Shown: positions 1-10,575, numbered from the stretch's first letter. The stretch is 64,000 nt of DNA from Sphingobacterium deserti (GCF_000757725.1 NZ_JJMU01000024.1:124001-188000), one strand, 5' to 3'. Numbers and translations: made by a program. Notes: generated by a model not told the origin, from the sequence alone.

Positions 1-2
1 GG

Positions 3-458
3 GATGTTTCGTTGGGTGAAGTAATGGATAATTTTAAAAAGCCGGTTGTCGCTCGGGTAGAAGGGGATGTGATAGCAGGAGCTTTTCTTTTTATATTGGG
101 CTGTACATATGTTTTTGCTTCTCCGCAGGTTCGTTTTCGTTTGCCAGAACTCGAATTGGGGATATTTCCATTTCAAGTTATGGCGGGACTATTAAGAGTA
201 ATGCCTGAAAAAAAGGTATTGCAATTATGCTTAAACACCGCATACTTTAATGTGGAAGAAGCTATGCATTACGGTATCGTGGATGGCTATTTAGAAACCG
301 CTCAATTAAGCAACTTATTGGATTCTTTTCGGGATAAGCGAGAAATAGCAATTAAAAAAGGCATTGAAGCTTTGCGACAACTTCCTACAGTAGAACGTTC
401 GGAGCAGTTTGCCTTTTTAAAAGATCGATTGGAGCAGCTACGAGATGGTAGTGAGTAA
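3..458 (+). CDS. Enoyl-CoA hydratase/isomerase (crotonase) family protein, 5'-truncated by window edge
   Basis: The reading frame is open to the left window edge, so the N-terminal part is missing. The visible part starts near the crotonase core: KPVVARVEGDVIAGAF matches the family pattern KPVIAAVNGxAxGGG, followed by a segment (RLPELELGIFPF) that holds the usual first catalytic Glu. The position of the second family Glu appears to be Gln (VLQLCL), and the oxyanion-hole Gly-rich stretch is degraded (AGAF), so it may act on an unusual substrate or be a non-canonical member. Family members hydrate or isomerise acyl-CoA esters in the cytoplasm. The identification is confident at the superfamily level only. 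Confidence 0.75.
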   Translation, partial: DVSLGEVMDNFKKPVVARVEGDVIAGAFLFILGCTYVFASPQVRFRLPELELGIFPFQVMAGLLRVMPEKKVLQLCLNTAYFNVEEAMHYGIVDGYLETAQLSNLLDSFRDKREIAIKKGIEALRQLPTVERSEQFAFLKDRLEQLRDGSE

Positions 459-460
459 TC

Positions 461-716
461 AGTAGCGCGTAGTGCGTATTGCGTAGTGAGATATAAAGTT
501 TAGTATTTAGATTTTAGTACTTCGTATGTAGATAAGAGTAGTGCGTAATGCGTAGTGAGATATAAAGTTTAGTATTTAGATTTTAGTGATTCGTATGTAG
601 ATAAGCGTACTGCGTAATGAGTAGTGCGTAATGCGTAGTGAGTATTGAGGATATGGTTTAATATATAGATTTAGTACCTAGTATGTATATAAGCGTAGTG
701 CGTGATGTGTAGTGCG
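461..716. repeat. Imperfect tandem repeat, about 69 bp unit
   Basis: Two near-identical units built on GTAGTGCGTAATGCGTAG followed by an AT-rich block start 69 bp apart (compare 481 and 550). A third, more diverged copy begins near 621 and a fourth partial one near 700. No plausible gene lies here. Simple GTAGTG/GCGTAATG runs of this kind sit between genes in many Bacteroidota genomes; no function is evident. Confidence 0.7.
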
Positions 717-850
717 AGAAATTTAGCTATTCTATATTTTATGGCTTCTTCCCCTTATTAAGCGAAATGTCGCATCGAAAGCTTTGCAATATGTAATCAT
801 TTGCCACAGCACAAACCTCCCCTGCAAAGGTTTCAAGCGACGGGGTTTTG

Positions 851-978
851 AATACTTTTGCCCTACAAAAGTATTTGCCTTGCCGCGGCATGCGGCGGAA
901 GGGTGGTGCGTCGGACAATCCGTTTAGAAACTGCATTACCCTACAAAAGTATTTGCCTTGCCGCGGCATGCGGCGGAA
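851..978. repeat. 40-bp direct repeat pair plus perfect 10-bp hairpin
   Basis: Positions 861-900 and 939-978 are an exact 40-bp direct repeat (78-bp period). The first copy overlaps a perfect inverted repeat, 851-860 with 866-875 (AATACTTTTG, 5-nt loop). A partial third copy of the GC-rich tail (GCGGCATGCGGC) lies at about 1030-1043. The block is just downstream of scpA (leftward) and could end its transcript, but the lack of a U-run after the stem fits an interspersed repeat better. Confidence 0.65.
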
Positions 979-1047
979 AGGTCTGAGCGAAGGACAAACT
1001 GTTTTATAAACAGAAAACTCGAACTTGCTGCGGCATGCGGCAGACAA

Positions 1048-1821
1048 TTAATTAAGATCTACTCTCTTCTCTATCCAAAAATTGTTGTAGCCCATTCCTA
1101 TCTGGATCTCCAAAAGCCGTTGTTGCAGCATTTCCAATACGGCTAAGAAATTATACACAAATTGCACCTTATTTTCCGAATGGCTACGCATTTGCTGAAA
1201 GTCAAGTTTATTGTTTATTTCAATAAGTTCGGCTATTGCTTTCTTCTGTTGCTCTATCGTGTATGGATATTTCACGACCGTATGCGTCACCTCTTGAATA
1301 CGATGCCTATAGCTAAACATCAATTTTTCGTATACCATCATCAGCTTATACAGATCGAATGAATCCAGTTGTTCATCGGTATTGTCCTTTTTACGAGCTA
1401 TCTTGTTATCAGCTGAAATGTTTCCCCGGCTATGAACTTTGCCCCGTTGTTCTTCCAATATGCGTAAATCAGCACAAATTTCCTTAAACTGCTTGTAGAG
1501 AATAAGTTTTTGGGTAAGTTCTTTTTTCAGGTCAATTTCATTTTCCGCCTCATCAAGATCTGGTCTAGGTAGAAGCATTTTTGCCTTGATTCGCATCAGC
1601 GTGGAAGCCACAAAAATAAACTCACTCGCCAATTCAATATTTAGGGACTGCATTTTCTGTATGTAGTCCAAAAAATCGTCCGTAATCTTGGATATAGGAA
1701 TATCATGAATATTCAGTTCATCTCGTTCTATAAAAAATAGAAGAAGATCAAACGGACCTTCAAATTGCTCTAATTTTATTTCGTAAGCTTCTGTCTGCAT
1801 ATTTTGCTCAAAAATAAGCAT
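1048..1821 (-). CDS. scpA: Segregation and condensation protein A
   Basis: A 257-residue ScpA: the N-terminal block FEGPFDLLLFFIERDEL at about residues 20-36 is the kleisin signature that binds the SMC neck, followed by IDxIPISxIT-type and FIFVASTLMRIKAKMLLP motifs (residues about 67-85). ScpA joins Smc and ScpB in the condensin complex that organises and segregates the chromosome. The central stretch is charged and low-conserved as usual, and the C-terminal winged-helix part (about 180-257) is present. A second possible start is Met8. It diverges from dxs, with about 130 bp between them. Confidence 0.93.
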   Translation of the reverse strand: MLIFEQNMQTEAYEIKLEQFEGPFDLLLFFIERDELNIHDIPISKITDDFLDYIQKMQSLNIELASEFIFVASTLMRIKAKMLLPRPDLDEAENEIDLKKELTQKLILYKQFKEICADLRILEEQRGKVHSRGNISADNKIARKKDNTDEQLDSFDLYKLMMVYEKLMFSYRHRIQEVTHTVVKYPYTIEQQKKAIAELIEINNKLDFQQMRSHSENKVQFVYNFLAVLEMLQQRLLEIQIGMGYNNFWIEKRVDLN

Positions 1822-1949
1822 TTGATAGCGAAGTTCGGACTATATTTTCGCGTAAACATGCGCCGTGATAAACTTTTATTTGGATTTATTGTTCTGTAGT
1901 TTAGCTAATAAGTTGTTAATTTGTAACTTATTTATAGACAAGAGAAGAT

Positions 1950-3878
1950 ATGCAAGTAGAGGCAGGTCCACTATTACAACAAATAAACTATCCATCCGAC
2001 CTACGGAATTTAAAGCCGGCGGAGTTGGAGAAGGTTTGTGATGAACTGAGACAGTTTATAATCGATATCGTGTCGGTAAATGGTGGACATTTTGCGGCAA
2101 GCTTAGGCGTGGTAGAATTGACCGTTGCCCTTCATTATGCCCTTAATACGCCTTATGATCAAATTATATTTGATGTAGGCCATCAGGCTTACGGACATAA
2201 AATACTCACGGGAAGAAGGGAAGACTTTCATACCAACCGTGTATTCGGTGGACTATCTGGATTCCCTAAACGGGGCGAAAGTGAATACGATACCTTTGGT
2301 GTAGGACATTCCTCTACATCTATCTCTGCAGCGCTTGGTATGGCTGTAGCGTCGGAGTACAAGGGAGAGACAGATAGGCAGCATGTGGCTATTATAGGCG
2401 ATGGTGCGTTGACGGGTGGGATGGCTTTCGAGGCGCTTAACCATGCAGGGATTGAAAAGTCTAATCTTTTGGTTATTCTAAACGACAATTGTATGTCTAT
2501 CGACCCGAATGTAGGCGCGATGAAGGAATACCTAACAAGTATCACCACATCGAAGAGCTACAACAGGTTCCGGGATGATCTTATAGCTGTCTTAGCGAAG
2601 ATATCGAAGAACGGGCCGGATGCTTATGGCTGGGCAAAGAAATTGGAACAGAGTATAAAAGGCACGCTACTAAAAAGCGCAAACCTTTTTGAATCGCTCA
2701 ATTTCCGTTATTTTGGTCCTGTCGATGGGCATGATGTTGCAAAACTTGCTAAAACAATAGAAGACTTAAAGCATATTCCGGGTCCGAAACTGCTACATGC
2801 TGTTACGGTAAAAGGAAAAGGTTATGCGCTGGCTGAGAAAGATCAAACTAAATGGCATGCGCCAGGCTTGTTTGACAAGATCACGGGAGAGATAAAAAAG
2901 AGTATTGCAGAAAAGCCGCAACCACCCAAATACCAAGATGTATTTGGTCATACGTTGGTAGAACTTGCCGAAGCAAATGATAAGATTATGGGGATTACCC
3001 CAGCGATGCCTTCAGGATCATCAATGAATATTATGATGAAGGCGATGCCCAGCCGAGCATTTGATGTGGGTATTGCGGAACAACATGCTGTTACCTTCAG
3101 CGCAGGACTTGCCACGCAAGGTATGGTACCGTTTTGTAATATTTATTCCTCTTTTATGCAACGTGCTTACGACCAGGTCATACATGATGTTGCTTTGCAG
3201 AAGCTAAACGTTGTATTTTGTCTCGATAGGGCAGGCTTGGTAGGAGCTGATGGGCCTACGCACCATGGCGCCTATGATATCGCATTTATGCGATGTGTTC
3301 CTAATCTTGTGGTATCTGCGCCTATGAATGAAGAGGAGCTCCGAAATTTGATGTATACGGCTCAATTGCCGGATAAAGGGCCGGTAGTCATTCGTTATCC
3401 TCGAGGAAACGGCGTGATGTCAGATTGGAAACGCCCGTTCACGGAAATTGAAATCGGAAAAGGCAGAAAGATACAGGATGGCGAGGAGCTTGCTATATTA
3501 AGCTTTGGTGCGATAGGAAACGAAGCGGCTAAAGCTATCCAATTATTAAATCAAGACGGAATTTACCCTGCTCACTACGATCTTCGATTTGCAAAACCTC
3601 TGGATGAAGCGTTATTGCATGAAGTTTTTTCAACCTTTACTAAAGTGATTACTGTAGAGGATGGCAGTTTAATGGGTGGTGTAGGTTCAGCGGTATTGGA
3701 ATTTATGGCAGATCATGGCTATAATGTCGAAGTGGTACGCTTAGGAATTGCAGACGAAGTCGTGGAACATGGCGAACAAGTGGAGTTATGGAAATTATGT
3801 GGATATGACGCTGTATCTATTGTTTCTGCGGCGAAAAGATTGGCCACATCCATAAAGACAAACTCCATGGTGTCTTAA
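1950..3878 (+). CDS. dxs: 1-deoxy-D-xylulose-5-phosphate synthase
   Basis: A 642-residue thiamine-diphosphate enzyme that condenses pyruvate and glyceraldehyde 3-phosphate to DXP, the first step of the MEP isoprenoid pathway (DXP also feeds thiamine and pyridoxal synthesis). Visible: the N-terminal His of [14 protein letters not shown], the ThDP/Mg motif [15 protein letters not shown] at about 150, the transketolase-like pyrimidine domain with [15 protein letters not shown] at about 425, and the C-terminal transketolase domain with ViRYPRG. Length matches the family (about 620-640). Start chosen at ATG 1950 after a purine-rich stretch (AGAGAAGAT). Confidence 0.96.
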   Translation: MQVEAGPLLQQINYPSDLRNLKPAELEKVCDELRQFIIDIVSVNGGHFAASLGVVELTVALHYALNTPYDQIIFDVGHQAYGHKILTGRREDFHTNRVFGGLSGFPKRGESEYDTFGVGHSSTSISAALGMAVASEYKGETDRQHVAIIGDGALTGGMAFEALNHAGIEKSNLLVILNDNCMSIDPNVGAMKEYLTSITTSKSYNRFRDDLIAVLAKISKNGPDAYGWAKKLEQSIKGTLLKSANLFESLNFRYFGPVDGHDVAKLAKTIEDLKHIPGPKLLHAVTVKGKGYALAEKDQTKWHAPGLFDKITGEIKKSIAEKPQPPKYQDVFGHTLVELAEANDKIMGITPAMPSGSSMNIMMKAMPSRAFDVGIAEQHAVTFSAGLATQGMVPFCNIYSSFMQRAYDQVIHDVALQKLNVVFCLDRAGLVGADGPTHHGAYDIAFMRCVPNLVVSAPMNEEELRNLMYTAQLPDKGPVVIRYPRGNGVMSDWKRPFTEIEIGKGRKIQDGEELAILSFGAIGNEAAKAIQLLNQDGIYPAHYDLRFAKPLDEALLHEVFSTFTKVITVEDGSLMGGVGSAVLEFMADHGYNVEVVRLGIADEVVEHGEQVELWKLCGYDAVSIVSAAKRLATSIKTNSMVS

Positions 3879-4643
3879 AACAGTAAACAACGTTTTTTAT
3901 CATTCATCCTTATATGGGATGCATCTCGTGTGGCGTGTGTCAATAGTTTGATTGGCAAGCGTTACAGGCTATACCTATAATAAACAATCTGGGAAATAAT
4001 TGTCCGTTAGGACAAAAAATCATAAGTTCGCTAAGAAATTGCATCCCCAAATGGTGAAATCATTTAGATAATGTGCGCTTTACAAATCCCTGTGTAAAGT
4101 AAATTAATTTTCCGCATACAAGAAGCTCACTAGGGCTGAACACATTTAGAGGGAAGATATTCGCCCAGTGAACTATTGCTACCGACTTAAAATTTCATAT
4201 TTTCTTAATTTTCAATTCAACTGTTATTAACAACAAGTGTTTAGTATTGCTTAACATTTAAAGCTATACTAAAATGCTGTTTTACGCATACAGATCGATC
4301 AATAAACAGAATTTCCCTACACAGAGAAATTCCCTTCCAAATGTAAAAGGCACGCATAGCATTCCCTCCGCCATATACAAAAACGAATTACTACCCACTT
4401 GGCAACTCTGCGACCTTGCGTTAGTCAATACCCATAGCATATATAAAAATGCTGGCGTATTGGATGTGGTAAACTGCAGGAAATCTATAGGGCAGTATAC
4501 TGCTGTTTTTATCACGTCTACTGCGGAAATTTCTTTATCAACTTATTCAATACGACAAAAACCCAATCTCTTATCCATCTATAATATTACGTAATATATT
4601 GAATAATAAAACTTTGATGCTAAAAAAGCTCCCCTAAAAAAAT
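3879..4643. other. 765-bp intergenic region between dxs and susC
   Basis: AT-rich, with no convincing gene; the longest open frame (about 106 codons near 4274) has no recognisable features and is not preferred. One short hairpin (TTGTCC-GTTA-GGACAA, 4001-4016 region) lies in the first half. The length suggests upstream regulation of the susCD pair, but I found no full TTG-N20-TAnnTTTG promoter and no adjacent sigma/anti-sigma or hybrid two-component gene. Confidence 0.5.
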
Positions 4644-7600
4644 ATGAAAACAGATCGTAAAGTAAAGAAAGTGCAGCCCCTTACATGGATATACATATCA
4701 TGTATCATCCTTCTTTTCCATGTGCACCATATTCAAGCGCAAACCGGAACAAAACCCAAAACGGAAGTTAGGGGCATTGTGCGAGATGCTAACGGAGTAG
4801 CCCTTCCTTCCGTAACTGTACAAATTAAGGGTCTCAATCGTTCAGCAACCACAACTTCGCAAGGAGAATTTCAGATCGATGTGGAAGAACCAAACGCCAC
4901 GCTCGTTATCCAGGCCATAGGGTTTCAAAAACAAGAACTGTCTATTCCGCAGAATAGACAGTTAAGTATTACTTTACTTGCAGATGTTACAGGACTCGAG
5001 GAGGTGGTTGTGACTGCCCTTGGCATTTCGCGGCAGGCAAAATCCTTAGGTTATGCAGCACAAGAGGTTAAAGGGGATGATCTGACGGAGGTTCGTAGCT
5101 CCAATTTTGTGGACGGTCTGGCCGGTAAGGTGGCCGGTGTCACTATTGTCGGTAACCCATCAGGGGTAGGCGCATCTTCTAGAATCACCATTCGTGGCGA
5201 TAAATCGCTAAACTTAAACGCCAATCAGCCCCTCTTTGTGATTGATGGCGTGCCGATAACAAACGAGGTATTTGGCTCGTCCGGGCGTAGCTTTCAGGAG
5301 ACAGATTACGGTAATGGTGCTGGATTGGTTAATCCCGATGATGTAGAATCCGTTTCTGTATTAAAAGGTGCTAATGCATCAGCTCTTTATGGTTCTCGGG
5401 CAGCAAATGGTGTAATCCTGATCACGACCAAGTCTGGGAAGGGTCAGCGCGGCTTAGGCATAAGCGTAAACTCTAGCGTTACATTCGAAAATCCTTTGGT
5501 CCTTCCGGAGTTTCAGAATCGTTACGGACAGGGCGTTAATGGCGAGTTTTCTTTTGAAGATGGCATTGGTGGTGGTCTGAATGATGGAGTAGACGAAAGT
5601 TGGGGACCATTACTTGACGGAAGACTTATCAAGCAATTTAATTCTCCAACCAGCAATGGTTTCCGTGGAGGAGAAGTTAATATGGTTGACGATGGTGCTA
5701 TTGGAAGTGCCGCCGACCTTGCAGCCCGCGGTGAGGTCATTGCAACGCCTTGGATTGCCAGACCGGACAACGTACGCAATTTTTTCCAGACAGGAAAAAC
5801 TTGGATCAATAATGTGGCTTTTGCCGGTGGCAATGATAAAGGCGATTTTCGGTTTGCCTACACGAACTTTGACCAATCAGGCATTGTGCCTAATACGGAT
5901 CTTACGCGCCACACCTTCGCGTTTAACAGCGGCTATAAACTTACGGATAGGTTGGATCTTCGTGCATCAGTAAACTACGTTAACAGCAACAGTGGCAATA
6001 GACCAAACTTAAGCTATGGAACAGAAAATATAATTTACTTGCTATATGGATGGCTAGGCCGACAGGTTGATCTGGATGCGAAACGGGAATGGTGGCAGGC
6101 GGGGCGGCAAGATGTGCAGCAATTTAATTCGAATTACAACTACCACGATAATCCCTACTTCAATCTTTTTGTCAACACAAATGGTATCTCAGACAACCGG
6201 CTATTTGGTAACGTGGTGCTAAACTATAAATTTACAGACTATCTCAAGGCATTTGTCCGTGTGGGTACAGATTATACTCATCAGCAGCAAACGCGTAGAA
6301 GAGCTTTTAGTACACAGCGTTTTCCTTTTGGATCCTATAGGGAAAATAAGCTCACTAACGAAGAACGTAACTTGGATTTCTTGCTTTCCTTCAACAAACG
6401 GTTTGGTGATATTAACCTTGCGATCAATGCTGGTGGAAACCAGCGTAATGTAAACGGAAACATGTTAGATGTAAGTGCTCCACAACTCATCATTCCTGGC
6501 ACCTATTCCTTAGCAAATACCCGAGTTGCGCTGATATCTGACCAGTACAACACGCGCAGGCGAGTGAATAGTATATATGGCTCTGCACAGATCGATTATC
6601 GCGATTTTCTATTTTTAGAACTAACAGCGCGTAATGATTGGGCAAGTTCCCTCACGCTTCCGTTTGGGGCATCACCGACGTCCACATCAGATAACGCTTA
6701 TTTCTATCCATCTGCATCGCTCAGCTTTGTGCTTAATGGTGCTATGGATCTTCCTGATTGGTGGTCATATGCTAAAGTGCGTGCCGGTTTTGCACAAGTC
6801 GGAAATGACACCGACCCTTACACCTTCGCACAGCCGTATCTACGCACCGATCCGTACGGAAGTTTCCCCGCATTTTCTGAATCGGGCCGCCTTCCAAACT
6901 ATAATTTGTTACCGGAAATCAGCGACTCTTATGAGGTGGGGACCGAGCTGCGCTTTTTTAATAGTCGCCTTAATTTCGATTTTACCTATTACAACATCAC
7001 AACGCGCAATCAGATTCTGACCAATGTACCGCTCTCTTACAGCAGTGGACTGTCCAGCATGGTCATGAATGCCGGAAAAATCCGAAACTGGGGATACGAA
7101 GCGATGTTGAGCGCCACACCCGTTGTGACGGAAGGGGGTTTCCAGTGGAACTTCAACGTCAATTTCTCCACAAACCGTAGCGTCGTATTGGAACTGGCTC
7201 CTGATCAAGGTATAAGCAACTATGTGATGGCAAGTCGCTATGTTTCTGTGGAAGCTCGTGAGGGCGAACGCATGGGTAATATGTATGGCTTGGGATATAA
7301 GCGAGTAGAAGATACCAATAGCCCTTACCACGGTCAAATTATTTATAATAGCGAGGGAAAGCCGCTGCCTACAGATAACATTGTTAAGCTCGGAAATTAT
7401 AACCCAGATTGGTTGATGGGCATTCGAAACAGCTTTGCATACAAAGGGGTCCATCTTAGTGCGCTTTTGGATATTCGTCATGGCGGGCAGGTTTACTCCC
7501 ACACACAAGTCATCGGGAGAGAAACTGGCGCGTTAATAGAAACACTTGAAGGCAGAGCGAATGGCTATGACCTTACTCAGGAAGGCAATGGCGTCATTGG

Positions 7601-7967
7601 GGAAGGCGTCGTACAAAATGCAGATGGAACATACAGTCCTAACGCGGTTCAGCTCTCATCCCGGGAATGGCACACATCCTATACCTTAGGGCGGAGCTTA
7701 TTGGAAGGAGCGGTGTTTGATGCGTCTTTTGTCAAATTGCGGGAGCTTTCCATAGGCTACACACTTCCTTCCCGCATGATTGCCAAATTACCTATTAAGG
7801 ACGTGAAGTTCTCCTTGATAGGTCGCAATTTGGCGCTGTGGTCGAATGTGCCGCACATTGACCCCGAAACAGCATCTATGAGCGGCGGTACCATCATTCC
7901 GGGGGTGGAATCCATGGCTTTACCATCTACCCGCAGCTGGGGATTCAGTCTTAACTTTAAACTGTAA
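4644..7967 (+). CDS. SusC/RagA family TonB-linked outer-membrane protein
   Basis: A 1107-residue outer-membrane transporter. Order: signal peptide (hydrophobic to about residue 31, IQAQ end), carboxypeptidase-like beta-sandwich (VRGIVRDANGVALPSVTVQIKG, about 42-120), TonB box-like region with the SusC signature (EEVVVTALGISRQAKSLGYA), plug domain with the RagA motif PLFVIDGVPI (about 195), then a large beta-barrel ending in an aromatic-rich strand (WGFSLNFKL). It pairs with the SusD-like lipoprotein 7 bp downstream to import an oligosaccharide or peptide across the outer membrane. The substrate is unknown: no glycoside hydrolase is nearby. Confidence 0.95.
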   Translation: MKTDRKVKKVQPLTWIYISCIILLFHVHHIQAQTGTKPKTEVRGIVRDANGVALPSVTVQIKGLNRSATTTSQGEFQIDVEEPNATLVIQAIGFQKQELSIPQNRQLSITLLADVTGLEEVVVTALGISRQAKSLGYAAQEVKGDDLTEVRSSNFVDGLAGKVAGVTIVGNPSGVGASSRITIRGDKSLNLNANQPLFVIDGVPITNEVFGSSGRSFQETDYGNGAGLVNPDDVESVSVLKGANASALYGSRAANGVILITTKSGKGQRGLGISVNSSVTFENPLVLPEFQNRYGQGVNGEFSFEDGIGGGLNDGVDESWGPLLDGRLIKQFNSPTSNGFRGGEVNMVDDGAIGSAADLAARGEVIATPWIARPDNVRNFFQTGKTWINNVAFAGGNDKGDFRFAYTNFDQSGIVPNTDLTRHTFAFNSGYKLTDRLDLRASVNYVNSNSGNRPNLSYGTENIIYLLYGWLGRQVDLDAKREWWQAGRQDVQQFNSNYNYHDNPYFNLFVNTNGISDNRLFGNVVLNYKFTDYLKAFVRVGTDYTHQQQTRRRAFSTQRFPFGSYRENKLTNEERNLDFLLSFNKRFGDINLAINAGGNQRNVNGNMLDVSAPQLIIPGTYSLANTRVALISDQYNTRRRVNSIYGSAQIDYRDFLFLELTARNDWASSLTLPFGASPTSTSDNAYFYPSASLSFVLNGAMDLPDWWSYAKVRAGFAQVGNDTDPYTFAQPYLRTDPYGSFPAFSESGRLPNYNLLPEISDSYEVGTELRFFNSRLNFDFTYYNITTRNQILTNVPLSYSSGLSSMVMNAGKIRNWGYEAMLSATPVVTEGGFQWNFNVNFSTNRSVVLELAPDQGISNYVMASRYVSVEAREGERMGNMYGLGYKRVEDTNSPYHGQIIYNSEGKPLPTDNIVKLGNYNPDWLMGIRNSFAYKGVHLSALLDIRHGGQVYSHTQVIGRETGALIETLEGRANGYDLTQEGNGVIGEGVVQNADGTYSPNAVQLSSREWHTSYTLGRSLLEGAVFDASFVKLRELSIGYTLPSRMIAKLPIKDVKFSLIGRNLALWSNVPHIDPETASMSGGTIIPGVESMALPSTRSWGFSLNFKL

Positions 7968-7974
7968 TTTTACT

Positions 7975-9459
7975 ATGTTATACCTAAAGAACACCATCAA
8001 ACGGATGCATTTCATTGCTGGAGCACTAGCCTTATCGCTCGTGTTTAGCGCGTGCGATAAAAATTTCGAAGAGCTCAACACCAATCCGAATGCTATTCTT
8101 CGTGTTACCCCAGACCTCCTTTTGCCCACCATTATTCGTAGTTCGGTTAACCAGGTGATGGGAGATGGCTGGGGCATTGGTAACATCGTGATTCAGCAAA
8201 CGGCGAAAATACAATTTGTCAATACAGATCGCTATATATGGGGCGATCAATCCGGCACATGGAATGGCCTATACACGGTACTACGCGATGTAAACAACTT
8301 AGAACAATTGAGCGAAACTGCCGGTCAGAACAACTACCGAGGGATATCATTGGTGATGAAATCATGGATTTATTCGGTCTTGACGGATGCTTATGGAGAC
8401 GTTCCTTATTCGCAAGCTATTCAGGGAAAGTCCGATCAGCGCTTCACGCCAGCCTACGATCCGCAGGAACAAATCTATGCCGGAATCATTGCGGATTTAG
8501 AAGAGGCGAACAATCTTTTAGGGAGCACAGAAGAGGTGATTGTGGGTGATATCTTGTATGCAGGAAATATCTCGCGCTGGAAGAAACTAGCCAATGCTTT
8601 GCATCTCCGTTACCTTATGCGTATCTCGGGAAGGCAAAATGTATCAGCACAGATCCGAGGTATTTTAGGCGATGCCGCTAAATATCCTATTTTTGAGAGT
8701 AACGAAGATAACGGGACATTGCGTTACCTCCCTGAACTTCCTAATCAATTTCCAGTACATACCTACCGTGTGGGCTCGTTTGATGAGTTTCGTTTAAGCA
8801 AAACCCTGGGCGATAAGCTGGCGGCTTACGGTGACCCTCGAGTCCAGGTTTTTGCACGTCCTACAGCCGCAAGTGCCGGAAGCGCTAATCCGCAATATGC
8901 GGGTGTTCCGAATGGCTTAGATGATGTAGCGGCACTTAATTACAATGGCGGTGTGCAGAATATCTCTCGAATTGGAAATCTTTATTTTGAGGGCGCTATT
9001 AGCGAACGCGGGCTGAACGTAGCGCGAGGCTATATCATGGCGTACCCAGAGCTGCAGTTTATTCTCGCTGAGGCGGCCGCGAAAGGGCTGATTAGCGGTT
9101 CAGCGAAAGCGTATTACGAAAGTGGTGTCTCGGCGGCTTTTGAAATGGTAGATACCAATATGCCTGCTGGCTATTTGATGCAAGAAGGTGTCGCTTTCCA
9201 AGATGCACAATCGCTAGAGCGAATTGGCACACAAAAATGGATTGGTTTATTTTTTACAGGCCTGGAAGCTTGGTTCGATTGGCGAAGAACAGGTTATCCG
9301 GCGTTGCAGGCAGGACCTTCCAATCAAAATAATAATCGTATTCCAGTGCGTTTTGCTTACCCATTATCGGAACAATCGCTCAATGCCCAAAGCCGTGCCG
9401 CTGCGGTTGCAAGACAGGGTACTGACGATATCAATACGGCCGTTTGGTGGGATAATTAA
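7975..9459 (+). CDS. SusD/RagB-like nutrient-binding outer-membrane lipoprotein
   Basis: A 494-residue partner of the SusC-like protein, 7 bp upstream. It has a lipoprotein signal peptide with lipobox (LVFSAC, Cys at about residue 27) and the typical SusD-family opening (FEELNTNPNA). Motifs RWKKLANALHLRYLMRISG and the C-terminal FxWRRTGYPAL region match the SusD-like_2 type, whose members cap the SusC barrel and bind substrate on the cell surface. A strong terminator follows about 40 bp after the stop, so the pair forms its own unit. Confidence 0.93.
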   Translation: MLYLKNTIKRMHFIAGALALSLVFSACDKNFEELNTNPNAILRVTPDLLLPTIIRSSVNQVMGDGWGIGNIVIQQTAKIQFVNTDRYIWGDQSGTWNGLYTVLRDVNNLEQLSETAGQNNYRGISLVMKSWIYSVLTDAYGDVPYSQAIQGKSDQRFTPAYDPQEQIYAGIIADLEEANNLLGSTEEVIVGDILYAGNISRWKKLANALHLRYLMRISGRQNVSAQIRGILGDAAKYPIFESNEDNGTLRYLPELPNQFPVHTYRVGSFDEFRLSKTLGDKLAAYGDPRVQVFARPTAASAGSANPQYAGVPNGLDDVAALNYNGGVQNISRIGNLYFEGAISERGLNVARGYIMAYPELQFILAEAAAKGLISGSAKAYYESGVSAAFEMVDTNMPAGYLMQEGVAFQDAQSLERIGTQKWIGLFFTGLEAWFDWRRTGYPALQAGPSNQNNNRIPVRFAYPLSEQSLNAQSRAAAVARQGTDDINTAVWWDN

Positions 9460-9496
9460 TTGAAGTCAATGGATTCAACCCCATCATGAAATATTC

Positions 9497-9530
9497 AGCC
9501 CGCGGCACCTCTATGACCGTGGGCTTTTTT
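9497..9530 (+). terminator. Intrinsic terminator after susCD
   Basis: Stem AGCCCGCGG (9497-9505) with CCGTGGGCT (9517-9525), 11-nt loop, followed at once by TTTTTT. Confidence 0.9.
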
Positions 9531-9633
9531 AGCTTGATTTTTTTTGCATGCGAAACGGATCACATCTTGCAATCCGATACTTTTGCACGCGATTTGACGT
9601 TTTTGTAGTAAGCTTATTAAAAACAACCAGCTT

Positions 9634-10272
9634 ATGAAACACTCTTTACAAGCCGAAAAAATCTTAGCTCAGATCAATCCAGATACCAAACTCGGCGACC
9701 TTCGTAAAATTGCAAGTGAGATCAAAAAGGATCATAAATTAGCTTTGGAACTATGGTCGACAGGCCAGTTTTTACCTCGGCTTTTGTCCATCTTAATTAT
9801 GGACAAAAAGCAGCTTTCGCAGCCATTTATAGACGATTTGGATAAGGACATAACGGAACATCCTTACGGAGAGAAACTTCAATTAATAGATTGGTTAATG
9901 GCCAATCAGCTAGCTAAAGAGAAAAAGGTTATCTCAGACATAGAAAAATGGGAAAGCAGCCCGTCTTCACTACAAAGACGCGTTTTTTGGTACTACCAGG
10001 CTCGGCTACGTTGGGTTGGGAAGGTACAGCCAAACAGCGAAGAATTACTGTCTAAAATAGAGTCAGGTATCGAAACGGAAGAGCCAGAAGTACAGTGGGC
10101 CATGAATTTCACCGCGGGCTGGATAGGTGTTTTTGAAAAGGAGTATCGCAACCGCTGTGTTGCTCTTGGTGAAAGAACAGGCCTGTACAAAGGAGAGATG
10201 GTATCGAAAGGTTGTACGCCGGACTATTTGCCGGAATTTATTGCGATGGAAAGTGAAAAGCGGGGATTGTAA
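9634..10272 (+). CDS. DNA alkylation repair protein (AlkD-like HEAT repeat family)
   Basis: A 212-residue all-helical protein. The pattern of short helices with the blocks LGDLRKIASEIKKDHKLALELW near the N-terminus and DDLDKDITEHPYGEKLQLIDWLM matches the bacterial DNA alkylation repair (PF08713-type) family, small HEAT-repeat proteins related to AlkD glycosylase that remove bulky or positively charged alkyl bases. The protein has Trp/Tyr-rich helices (WESSPSSLQRRVFWYYQARLRW region). Stand-alone gene with its own upstream gap. Assignment comes from sequence pattern; catalytic Trp/Asp positions were not aligned. Confidence 0.75.
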   Translation: MKHSLQAEKILAQINPDTKLGDLRKIASEIKKDHKLALELWSTGQFLPRLLSILIMDKKQLSQPFIDDLDKDITEHPYGEKLQLIDWLMANQLAKEKKVISDIEKWESSPSSLQRRVFWYYQARLRWVGKVQPNSEELLSKIESGIETEEPEVQWAMNFTAGWIGVFEKEYRNRCVALGERTGLYKGEMVSKGCTPDYLPEFIAMESEKRGL

Positions 10273-10471
10273 AATAGTTGCAAGTTAGTGGGGAAATATA
10301 TTTACATTTTTTAAACCTACGGTAACTGATGAAACTTTCCAAAAGAAGTGTTAAACAGGGTGTTTACCGAGAAGAAAGTCGTTAACGACAAATCTTTAAG
10401 AAAAAAATTTTTACAAAATATCATGGAGGTCGTATAACCCTGTTTCTAAAGGTTGTTTTTATATAAAAATA

Positions 10472-10502
10472 TTGTTTATAGAAAATTTTATTTTTATATT
10501 TG
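10472..10502 (+). promoter_or_regulatory. Bacteroidota-type promoter for the 57-residue peptide gene
   Basis: TTG at 10472-10474, 20-nt spacer, then TATATTTG at 10495-10502, a full match to the TTG/TAnnTTTG consensus of the primary sigma factor in this phylum. Predicted start of transcription is about 10509, giving a leader of about 65 nt to the ATG at 10576. Confidence 0.75.
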
Positions 10503-10575
10503 GTTAATCACGTGATCAAGGAGTATTCGAAAATCCTTAGCCAAAAGAGTAGACTTAACTAACAAATTTCACTTT

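Noticed and set aside
739..1047. Leftward open frame of about 100 codons after scpA
   Set aside because: It is made almost wholly of the 40-bp direct repeats and the GC-rich motif, has repeated segments in its translation and no protein-like composition.
4274..4594. 106-codon frame between dxs and susC
   Set aside because: No ribosome site, no domain, unusual composition; lies in the regulatory gap of susC.
4599..4616. Promoter for susC (TTG ... AAACTTTG)
   Set aside because: The -7-like box lacks the first T and the spacer would be only about 7 nt.
6909..7508. 199-codon antisense frame inside susC
   Set aside because: Mirror of a strong beta-barrel gene; no motif; frame openness follows from susC codon use.
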